Part shown: piece by piece, positions 34,452 to 41,276 of the stretch
Position numbering within the stretch: position 1 is the stretch's first letter
Layout: each line of letters opens with the position of its first letter
Assembly (NCBI GenBank): GCA_017557005.1
Contig: JAFZFZ010000099.1
Coordinates: 1-41,276, forward strand
Origin: Bacteroidaceae bacterium
GTDB taxonomy: Bacteria; Bacteroidota; Bacteroidia; Bacteroidales; Bacteroidaceae
Length of the DNA stretch: 41,276 bases
Direction of reading: 5' to 3'
The notes under the pieces: model-generated
Database searches by the model: none
What the model was told of the DNA's origin: nothing
What the model saw: only the letters and a program-made list of their open reading frames with translations
Program-made: the position numbers and the translations under genes

Positions 34452-35540
34452 ATGGACGAAAGAATGCTTAACATCGCATCGCACTTCGTAATCGAAGGCG
34501 AGATCGAAATCATCAAGCCCCTTGGTGAAGGTTTCATCAACGACACATTTGTGGTAAAGACCAAAGGTAATACACCGAACTACATCCTTCAGCGTAAGAA
34601 TCACGCCATCTTTCCCAATGTTCCCGGTATGATGGACAACATCGTGAAGGTGACCACTCACCTCAAGGAAAAGATTGCTGCTGAAGGTGGCGACCCTCGC
34701 CGCGAGGCTCTCACTCAGACTCCTACCGTTGACGGACAGTACTACTGGCAGGATGCCGATGGCAACTATTGGGCTGTTTGCGAATTTATCGAAGGTTCTG
34801 TAACCTACGATCGCGCCGACACTCCCGAGCTCGCTTACAAGGGCGGTCAGGGTATCGGACGTTTCCAGGCTCAGTTGGCCGACTTCACCGAGCCTTTGGT
34901 AGAAACCATTAAGGGCTTCCACAACATCCGCTGGCGTTTCCAGCAGTGGGACGAGGTTATCGCCAAGGACCCCATGGGTCGTGTAGCTGAACTCAAGGAG
35001 GAAATCTCATGGATCGAGAGCCGTCGCGAGAAGATGCTCGACTTCTGGAAGATGGTAGAAGAGGGCGTACTTCCCATGCGTGTCACACACAACGATACCA
35101 AGCTCAGCAACATCCTTTTCAACGAGAATGGCGATGTTCTCTGCGTTATCGACCTTGACACTTGCATGAGCAGCACCTCACTCAACGACGTAGGCGATGC
35201 CCTCCGTTCATACACCAATACCGGTGCAGAGGACGACCAGGACCTCAACCGTGTATCAATGGACATCAACATGTTTGAGGGTTACATCAAGGGTTATCTC
35301 TCAGAGCGTAAGGCTTCAATGACACAGAGCGAGATCGACTGGCTTGCTTTCTCAGGTATCTACATCACCTACGAGCAGGTTCTCCGCTTCTTGATGGACT
35401 ACATCGATGGCGACAACTATTATAAGGTACGCTACGATGGCCACAACCTCGTACGCACACATGCCCAGTACAAGCTTCTCACCAGCATGGAAGAGCAGTA
35501 CGACCGCATGCAACAGATTGTACGCGAGGCTGCAAAGTAA
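34452..35540 (+). CDS. Aminoglycoside-phosphotransferase-fold sugar kinase (NahK-like)
   Basis: 362 residues from the ATG at 34452, close to the length of N-acetylhexosamine 1-kinase. Kinase-fold signatures: GEGFINDTFVV nucleotide loop near the N-terminus, the Brenner-type motif THNDTKLSNILF with catalytic D215, and the metal-binding VIDLDT with D234/D236. Members of this subfamily phosphorylate the anomeric position of HexNAc or related sugars in mucin/milk-glycan salvage. The adjacent FucP-type sugar transporter fits uptake followed by phosphorylation. Sugar identity is not decided by sequence. An upstream in-frame extension (from 34143) overlaps prmC and the promoter and is rejected. Confidence 0.88.
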   Translation: MDERMLNIASHFVIEGEIEIIKPLGEGFINDTFVVKTKGNTPNYILQRKNHAIFPNVPGMMDNIVKVTTHLKEKIAAEGGDPRREALTQTPTVDGQYYWQDADGNYWAVCEFIEGSVTYDRADTPELAYKGGQGIGRFQAQLADFTEPLVETIKGFHNIRWRFQQWDEVIAKDPMGRVAELKEEISWIESRREKMLDFWKMVEEGVLPMRVTHNDTKLSNILFNENGDVLCVIDLDTCMSSTSLNDVGDALRSYTNTGAEDDQDLNRVSMDINMFEGYIKGYLSERKASMTQSEIDWLAFSGIYITYEQVLRFLMDYIDGDNYYKVRYDGHNLVRTHAQYKLLTSMEEQYDRMQQIVREAAK

Positions 35541-35779
35541 AATCATTTACAATTTGACGATTTACAATTTACAATTTCATCTCCGCGGACTTCGCAAAAT
35601 TGTCAAATAGTACAATTGTAGATCAATGGTAAATAGTAAATTAACTTTCGTTGAAGTTGCTACGCTCGGCAGAGCCTACAAGCAGTCTTTGCTCTCGCTT
35701 AATTGCAACTTTGTCAAATTGTAAATAAAAACAAAATTGTAAATAGTAAATTGTAAATCGTTAAATAGTAAATTTTATT
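35541..35779. repeat. AT-rich TTGTAAATAG/TTTACAAT arrays flanking a palindromic core
   Basis: The left part (35541-35645) has ATTTACAATTTGACG-type units and then their reverse-sense forms. The right part (35714-35779) has AAATTGTAAATAG units and ends at the MFS start codon. Between them, 35646-35713 is a more GC-rich segment with AAGTTGC (35654-35660) and GCAACTT (35705-35711) as outer arms and smaller hairpins inside. There is no gene. The kinase and transporter could still be co-transcribed through it. Confidence 0.75.
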
Positions 35780-37000
35780 ATGAGTCAAAATCAAAACAAG
35801 GCCGGCATCGCACTTGCCATTTGCGGTCTGTTCTTCTTCGCCATTGGTTTCGCTTTGGGTATCAATGGTTTCTTGACCCCCGTGCTCAAGGGTGCTTTGG
35901 ATATCACTCCTGTGGTAGCTAATCTTTTGATTGCGTTCAACTTCGTACCCTTCTTGCTCTTCGGCTATCCCGCTACCGTATGTATCAGCAAGATTGGTTA
36001 CAAGGCTACTATGGCCGTTTCTTTCGCATTGTTTGCAATTGCATTCGGTTTGTTCGTTCCCGCAGCCAAGTTCGCTTCACTTCCCTTCTTCTTGGTAGCT
36101 TGCTTCATCAGTGGTGCTGCCAATGCCGTACTTCAGGCTTGCGTGAACCCCTACATCACCATTCTTGGTCCGCTCGAGAGCGCAGCTAAGCGTACCTCTA
36201 TCATGGGTATCTGCAACAAGCTCGCTTGGCCTACCACTACCGTGTTCATGACATTGGTAATCGGTAAGGGCCTCGATGAAATCCAGATGAGCGACCTCTT
36301 CTTGCCCTTCTATATTATTATAGGTATCTTCGTGGTGCTTGGTATCATCGCTCTGCTTGCTCCCCTGCCCGAGGTTAAGGCTGCCGGTGAGGACGAGGAC
36401 GATGCTGCTGCATGCCCCTATGCTGAAGGCAAGACCTCTATCATGCAGTTCCCCCACTTGTTGCTCGGTTGCTTGGCACTCTTCTTCTACGTAGGTGTTG
36501 AGACCATCTCACTTGCAACTGTGGCCGACTATGCTACCAGCCTTGCTAAGGAGGGTGTTGCACTTTCTGCTTCAGCTACCATTCTCGGCTATATCCCCTC
36601 TATTGGTATGGTTATCGGTTATCTCTGCGGTATCCTCTTCATCCCCAAATATTTGAGTCAAGACAAGGCAATGCGCATCTGCGCTTGGGTTGCCCTCATC
36701 GGTTCTGTATTGGTTGCTGTTCTCCCCGGCGAGTACTCTATCTACTGCATCTTCCTCATGGCTCTCGGCTGTTCACTCATGTGGCCTGCTTTGTGGCCCC
36801 TTGCAATGGCCGACCTCGGCAAGTTCACCAAGCAGGGTGCAGCCCTCCTCACTATGGCTATTGCCGGTGGTGCTGTAATGCCTCTTGTTCGTGCTTGGGT
36901 TGAGGGTATGACCAACTTCCAAACCAGCTATTGGGTATGTGTTCCCTGCTTCCTCGTAATCCTTCTTTACGGTAGCAGCTGGTACAAGATCCGCAAGTAA
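35780..37000 (+). CDS. MFS sugar transporter of the FucP/GluP (FHS) family
   Basis: 406 residues with about 12 membrane helices: six up to about residue 190, a hydrophilic central loop with EDEDDAAACPYAEG (about 208-222), and six more. FHS-family features include GINGFLTPVLKG near helix 1, NPYITILG with surrounding ANAVLQACV in helix 4, and LYVG/FFYVGVETISLA at the start of the second half. The family imports L-fucose, glucose, galactose or related sugars with protons. Its partner is the NahK-like kinase upstream (240-nt gap made of repeats). A hairpin terminator follows. Confidence 0.93.
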   Translation: MSQNQNKAGIALAICGLFFFAIGFALGINGFLTPVLKGALDITPVVANLLIAFNFVPFLLFGYPATVCISKIGYKATMAVSFALFAIAFGLFVPAAKFASLPFFLVACFISGAANAVLQACVNPYITILGPLESAAKRTSIMGICNKLAWPTTTVFMTLVIGKGLDEIQMSDLFLPFYIIIGIFVVLGIIALLAPLPEVKAAGEDEDDAAACPYAEGKTSIMQFPHLLLGCLALFFYVGVETISLATVADYATSLAKEGVALSASATILGYIPSIGMVIGYLCGILFIPKYLSQDKAMRICAWVALIGSVLVAVLPGEYSIYCIFLMALGCSLMWPALWPLAMADLGKFTKQGAALLTMAIAGGAVMPLVRAWVEGMTNFQTSYWVCVPCFLVILLYGSSWYKIRK

Positions 37001-37011
37001 TAAAGCCTGAC

Positions 37012-37058
37012 GATAGCAAATCTGAAAACTCTACTTTGCAGTTTTTAGACTTGCTATC
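37012..37058 (+). terminator. Long hairpin terminator after the sugar transporter
   Basis: GATAGCAA (37012-37019) pairs with TTGCTATC (37051-37058). Inside that, TCTGAAAACT (37021-37030) pairs with AGTTTTTAGA (37040-37049) apart from one mismatch, giving about 18 pairs and a 9-nt loop. Confidence 0.82.
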
Positions 37059-37256
37059 TTAAGTTTGTAAAATTTTGCCTCTTTTTTGTTTGAATATGTG
37101 AATATTCATAAAGAAAAGTAAGCGCAGAATTGTTACTTTTATAATCTTTGTATTGCAAAACAACTATGCGCGTGTTGCACACGTATATTTTGTATTAACC
37201 ATTTATTATTAACGAGTAAGAAATTTAGTATTAACTTAAAAAGTCTCAAAAAAAAC

Positions 37257-40200
37257 ATGAAGAAAAATTTACGATTGTTGTGCTTGGGTCTTGCAGCTGC
37301 AACCTTTACTGCTAGCTTTGCTCAGGCTGAGAACTACACCTCTAAGTTGGTTAATGCCGACATGGAAAAGGGTGTGATTGGTTGGTCAATTGACTTCGAC
37401 AGCCACATCTGGAAGAAGAACACTAAGAGCCAGGCTGCGAAGCGTGGTTTCCATGGTGTTACAAACACTGTTGTTGAAAACTGGAAGAGCGATGCTACTT
37501 CAGGTTTGACTGACAACACCATTTCACAGACAGTAACCAACCTCCCCAACGGTACTTATGTATTCGGTGCTTACATCGGTGCATCACAGCAGGGTTCTAC
37601 AGAATCAAACCGTGAGTCTGTAACAGGTGTTACTTTGTTTGCTAATGAGGGTACAACAGCTGTTGCTACAGACAACCCTGACAACTCTGCAGCTAAGTAT
37701 GCTCACACTGCAAAGTTCAACGTTGCTGCTACTGTAACTGACGGTACTTTGAACGTAGGTTTGAAGGCTGAGACAACCAACGCCAACTACCTCGTTATGG
37801 ACAACGCTACACTCTACTACTTCGGTGACATGGATGCTGCTACAGCTCTTGATGAGATGGCAAAGATCGACATGGCTGCTACAGTAGCTATCGCCGACAC
37901 TTGCTTCGCTCACAAGATGAACGTAGACTCATTGGCTCTCATCAACGAAGCTAAGGCTGCTGCTGAGGCTGTAGCTACTGCTGGCGCTCTTTGGCAGGCT
38001 GACGAAGACCTCTACTGGGCTATCTTCAAGGCTACAAAGTCAATCGCAGACTACCGCAGCTTCAACAACGCCATCGCAGCTGCTGAGGTAATTGCTGCAG
38101 GTGAGTGGTCTGAGCAAATCAGCGACATGGTTGACGCATTGAACGCTTCTATCGTTGCAGCTAAGGCTACATACGAGGAGGCTACCAAGCATCGTCCCGA
38201 GTTGAACGAGGAGAAGACAGCTTTGAACGAGGCTGCCGCTTTGGTTGCTCTTGACAGCAGCTACGTATACCTTGACTGGTTCGATGAGGAAGGTATCTAC
38301 GAACTCCCCGTAGGTGATGCTGTAGGCGAATACTCTGACGCTAAGATTACAGCTCTTGAGCTTCTCTCTGAGGAGGCTCGTTTCGTTGTAGATGCAGCTT
38401 ACGAGTATCAAATAACTGCAGTAGAGGCACGTCACAAGTACGACAGCTTGTATGCTGAGATGCAGGCTATCATCGACAACCCCAACACTGTAGACACATT
38501 CCCCATCGTACTCGGCAAGAGCGAGACCGCTCTTAAGGGCTACAAATTGCTCGATGGTGCTACTACCAACGAAAGCGATGTAGTAACTTACGAGTCTAAG
38601 CTCTACACATTCGACTTCCCCTTGACACGCGTTCGTTTCATCGTGAAGGAGACTGGTAGCAATGGTCTTACAGGTGATTATCCTTTCTTCAGCCTCTCTT
38701 CATTCGAGATGTTCGATGCTGAGGGTAATGAAATTGACCTTACCACTGACAACCTCACATCAAATGCTTGTCACAACACTTTGAACTCTAACACTGACGG
38801 TTCAGGTATCCCCGGTTTGATCGACGATGAGCCCGGAACATTCTTCCACTCTACATGGGGTACAGTTGTTAATGAGCATCACTACCTCGAGGTAACTCTC
38901 CCCGCAGGTGAGTACACAGCATTCAGCTTCGTAATGACAGCTCGTGGCACCGGCCATCCTCACCAGTTCCCCGCTGTTCTTGAGATCACTCACCTCTCTG
39001 ACGCAACTTCTGACCTCTTGGCTGCTATCAGCTCAGCTAAGACCATGAATGCATATCAGGGTACTGCTCCTGGTTTCTACAAGGAAGACCTCTCTGCATT
39101 CTATGCTGCTCTTGCTACTGCCGAGGCTCTCACAGAGGATGCTAACGCTTCAGAGTCTGACATCTACGCTGCTATCACAGCCCTCGAGGATGAGCAAAGA
39201 AAGATTGATGAGATGAATGTACTTATGCCTGAGGCTGGCAAGAAGTACCAGCTCATCTCTGCTGGCCCCTTCTTCGGCAAGCAAGGTCTCCACAAGGCTA
39301 TCACTGTTCATAGCGACTCAACACACACCAACTGGTTGTGGTGGGAAACTGCAGCTGCAGACAGCGCACAGCAGTACTTCAGCTTCGAATACATCCCCAA
39401 TGCTGAGGGTAAGAACTTCTACGCTATGAAGCACGAGGCTACAGGTCTCTACGTTGGTTCACTCTTCGATGCAGAAGGTGAGGTTGTAGATAACGCATTC
39501 GGTTTGAATGCAACTCCCGACACTGTTGAGCTCGCTGCATTGGGCTATGGCCAGTTCGGTTTCGTTCACGAGAACCACATGATGCATGCTGGTGACCACA
39601 ACAGCGGTGTAGTAAGCTCTAATAAGGGTGCTTATGGTGGTACTTACGGTGTTGCTTCTTCACTCGTATCATGGACAACCTCTGCATACAATGCTTCTGC
39701 ATGGTACATCCGCGAGGTACACACATTGCCTTACGCAACTAAGAGCATCTCTGACCTCAACTTCGTATCTGAGAGCATCAACCTCTATGCTGGTATCAAC
39801 ACATTGGTACTTGAAGCTGATAAGGACTGTGCATTTGCTGATTTCGTTGCTTACGACGTATTGGGTAATGTAATTAAGGCTGACGTAAATGCATCTGGTA
39901 AGACTGCAACTGTAATGTTGGATACAGCAGCTGTTGAGTCATTCTCATTCGCATTCACTAATGCTGAGGGTGTTGCTTCAGTTACAATCAATGGTTCTAT
40001 CTCTAAGCTCTCTGAGTTGCAGGCTGCATACAACGAGACCTTGGCTATCAACCCCGAGGAGGGTCACCATGTAGGTCAGTACAGCGACCTCGTTGAGTAC
40101 AACGCTGCTCTTAAGAATGCTGAGACAATCTTGGCAAGCGGTGGTTCTGACGACGAAATCGTGAACGCTATCGCAGTTCTCGACTCAGCAGTTGCACACT

Positions 40201-40835
40201 TGCAGGTTAACTTGCCTCAGGCTGACAAGACTTACTTCATCATCAGTGGTTTCGACGCATTCAATGAGAAGCATGGTGTAGATATGGCTCTCTACGTGAA
40301 GAAGGATGGTACTCCCGCATGGAGTTATGTAGGCACAAGCGCTAACAGCTACTTGTGGAAGTTCATCCAGAAGGAGGAACTTGTAAGCGGCGAACCCGCA
40401 TTCTACCTCCAGAACGTAGCTTCAGAGACCTACATGGGTTCTTCAGACAATCTCTCAGTTGTACTTGAAATGGCTGCTGACACTGCATCTACAAAGCCCT
40501 TCCGCATCGACGCATGGGGTGATGGCGTAGTAACTATCTGCGACGCTCGTTACAATAACGGTAATTTGCACTTCAATGGCCACGGTGGTGGTTCTAACGC
40601 ATTCGGTAACATCGTATACTGGAGCTCTACAACAGGTACAGCGTCTGCATTGCGTATCGTTGAGTCAGCGTACTACATCTGGCAGCTCACCGAGATCGAG
40701 GACATCGAGATCGTTGACGAGTACGTAGCTCCTGCTCAGAAGGGCATCTACGACCTCTTCGGCCGTCGTATCTCAACTCCCGCTGCTACCGGTATCTACA
40801 TTGTAGACGGTAAGAAGCGCGTTATCAAGAAGTAA
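37257..40835 (+). CDS. Giant secreted multidomain surface protein (binding-like, FIVAR-like helical, discoidin-like, trefoil-like, sorting tail)
   Basis: 1192 residues with a signal peptide (1-24, ending SFAQA). In order: a beta-sandwich binding-like domain (about 25-193, VNADMEKGVIGWS...VMDNATLYYFG); a long helical region rich in Ala/Glu (195-400), FIVAR-like; a discoidin-like domain (about 425-590, FPLTRVRFIVKE, SLSSFEMFDAEG); a FIVAR-like segment (595-652); a trefoil-like region (655-830, YQLISAGPFFG); another FIVAR-like helical segment (about 930-1000); a second trefoil-like region; and a C-terminal tail GIYDLFGRRIS...GIYIVDGKKRVIKK typical of T9SS-type sorting. No catalytic domain is recognisable, so adhesion or glycan binding is the best guess. 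Codons favour GCT, GGT, TCT and ACA strongly, unlike most of the window. Confidence 0.85.
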   Translation: MKKNLRLLCLGLAAATFTASFAQAENYTSKLVNADMEKGVIGWSIDFDSHIWKKNTKSQAAKRGFHGVTNTVVENWKSDATSGLTDNTISQTVTNLPNGTYVFGAYIGASQQGSTESNRESVTGVTLFANEGTTAVATDNPDNSAAKYAHTAKFNVAATVTDGTLNVGLKAETTNANYLVMDNATLYYFGDMDAATALDEMAKIDMAATVAIADTCFAHKMNVDSLALINEAKAAAEAVATAGALWQADEDLYWAIFKATKSIADYRSFNNAIAAAEVIAAGEWSEQISDMVDALNASIVAAKATYEEATKHRPELNEEKTALNEAAALVALDSSYVYLDWFDEEGIYELPVGDAVGEYSDAKITALELLSEEARFVVDAAYEYQITAVEARHKYDSLYAEMQAIIDNPNTVDTFPIVLGKSETALKGYKLLDGATTNESDVVTYESKLYTFDFPLTRVRFIVKETGSNGLTGDYPFFSLSSFEMFDAEGNEIDLTTDNLTSNACHNTLNSNTDGSGIPGLIDDEPGTFFHSTWGTVVNEHHYLEVTLPAGEYTAFSFVMTARGTGHPHQFPAVLEITHLSDATSDLLAAISSAKTMNAYQGTAPGFYKEDLSAFYAALATAEALTEDANASESDIYAAITALEDEQRKIDEMNVLMPEAGKKYQLISAGPFFGKQGLHKAITVHSDSTHTNWLWWETAAADSAQQYFSFEYIPNAEGKNFYAMKHEATGLYVGSLFDAEGEVVDNAFGLNATPDTVELAALGYGQFGFVHENHMMHAGDHNSGVVSSNKGAYGGTYGVASSLVSWTTSAYNASAWYIREVHTLPYATKSISDLNFVSESINLYAGINTLVLEADKDCAFADFVAYDVLGNVIKADVNASGKTATVMLDTAAVESFSFAFTNAEGVASVTINGSISKLSELQAAYNETLAINPEEGHHVGQYSDLVEYNAALKNAETILASGGSDDEIVNAIAVLDSAVAHLQVNLPQADKTYFIISGFDAFNEKHGVDMALYVKKDGTPAWSYVGTSANSYLWKFIQKEELVSGEPAFYLQNVASETYMGSSDNLSVVLEMAADTASTKPFRIDAWGDGVVTICDARYNNGNLHFNGHGGGSNAFGNIVYWSSTTGTASALRIVESAYYIWQLTEIEDIEIVDEYVAPAQKGIYDLFGRRISTPAATGIYIVDGKKRVIKK

Positions 40836-40860
40836 TCATACTCCTTAGATAATAATCTCG

Positions 40861-40886
40861 AAAGGGTAGCCAGTTGGCTACCCTTT
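40861..40886 (+). terminator. Rho-independent terminator after the 1192-residue surface protein
   Basis: AAAGGGTAGCC (40861-40871) pairs perfectly with GGCTACCCTTT (40876-40886), 4-nt loop, followed by CTTTTCTTTATT. Confidence 0.92.
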
Positions 40887-41199
40887 CTTTTCTTTATTAC
40901 GACATACAAATCAGCCACACTTCGGTAGCAAAGTGCTGCAGTATGAGCCAAGCAAAATAAATCTATTTGACCAGTTACAACCAATATTCTGACTGCAAGT
41001 AGAAAGTTTTCTGACTGCAGGCAGAAACATCTCTATCTGCAGGCAGAAACACTTCTGACTGCAAGCAGAAAAAGTATTCGATATATACTCCAGGGCAGAC
41101 GCACCAGAATCTTCTCGCATAAATGTTTGAATTCAAATTATTTTATTTCACGCGAATCTCGCTAATCACGCGAAGACTGCATCGCAAAAGGCTCGCAGC
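40887..41199. other. Gene-free stretch holding a tandem repeat and a GTGAGATT-type repeat
   Basis: I find no gene in these 313 nt. They hold a 22-bp tandem array (40989-41076) and, at 41147-41175, a TTCACGCGAATCTCGCTAAT-type repeat. The latter is the reverse-complement family of the sequence at 34-60. Confidence 0.6.
40989..41076. repeat. 22-bp tandem repeat, four units
   Basis: Units start at 40989, 41011, 41033 and 41055, exactly 22 bp apart, with consensus CTGACTGCAGGCAGAAACAT plus two bases. Each unit boundary makes a near-palindrome (TTTCTGACTGCAGGCAGAAA). There are no spacers, so it is not a CRISPR array. Confidence 0.88.
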
Positions 41200-41276
41200 T
41201 TACCCCGGTTGAAAGGGCTGCAAGCAGCACTCCTTGGTGCCGATAAACCGGCAGTCGTCGCAACCGACGCTCATTC
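41200..41276 (-). CDS. C-terminal end of a gene running off the window (Cys-rich tail)
   Basis: Reading leftward from the window edge, an open frame ends at TAA (41202-41200) and encodes at least MSVGCDDCRFIGTKECCLQP followed by FQPG. The four cysteines in CxxC-x7-CC spacing look like a metal-binding or redox tail rather than chance sequence. The ATG near the edge is probably internal. Only 24 residues are visible and I cannot name the family. Confidence 0.45.
   Translation of the reverse strand, partial: MSVGCDDCRFIGTKECCLQPFQPG

Noticed and set aside
40989..41076. CRISPR array
   Set aside because: The 22-bp units are contiguous with no spacers and no cas genes are nearby.

Overview
This window is chromosomal DNA of a Bacteroidales bacterium, most like Prevotellaceae or a close relative. 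Genes lack Shine-Dalgarno sites. Promoters match the Bacteroidetes form, TTG/TTTG about 20 nt before TAnnTTTG. The window holds GLPGLI proteins, a TonB-dependent outer-membrane receptor, very large secreted proteins with C-terminal sorting tails, and an AraC domain of the kind found in hybrid two-component regulators. I see no phage, conjugative element, rRNA, tRNA or CRISPR array. I count 28 complete genes and one partial gene.

Layout. 1-563: gene-free, with short repeats and hairpins. 594-2340: a small regulatory unit, namely a membrane protein, an ECF sigma factor and an overlapping two-helix membrane protein. 2440-4820 (minus): pheS and an unusual membrane-tethered AraC-type regulator with a roughly 240-residue acidic linker. 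4848-5345: purine/pyrimidine-asymmetric repeats including five 54-bp tandem units. 5334-11133: a GH28 glycosidase and a 1444-residue CotH-kinase surface protein. 11150-14907: fhs, an orphan FecCD permease and an EamA transporter. 14953-18981 (minus): a 1342-residue secreted protein that looks like a polysaccharide lyase. 19214-23026: folP, cdaA, groES and groEL. 23146-28822 (minus): a lipoprotein-type membrane HTH regulator, two tandem GLPGLI proteins and a TonB-dependent receptor. 29020-32069: queA, a Nudix hydrolase and a DUF2027/Smr protein. 32168-34258 (minus): prmC-recX-comF. 34452-37000: a sugar-kinase-like phosphotransferase and a FucP-type sugar transporter. 37257-40835: a 1192-residue secreted multidomain protein. 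40836-41276: a terminator, a 22-bp tandem repeat and the end of a small-Cys-motif gene.

The genes serve three jobs. Housekeeping covers translation (pheS, queA, prmC), folate/C1 metabolism (folP, fhs), c-di-AMP synthesis (cdaA), chaperonins and recX. Surface glycan or protein handling covers GH28, the CotH protein, the toroid protein, the FIVAR/discoidin protein and the kinase plus transporter. Envelope sensing covers the two membrane-anchored one-component regulators and the ECF unit.

The observation I rate highest is a ~120-bp palindromic element found twice. One copy fills the groES-groEL gap (21265-21382). An inverted copy lies in frame inside the DUF2027/Smr gene (31131-31250), where it encodes 40 residues of an interdomain linker. 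Next are the regulator-GLPGLI-GLPGLI-receptor locus, the acidic-linker tethered AraC protein, and the AT-rich simple-repeat arrays that form the 5' leaders of many genes here.
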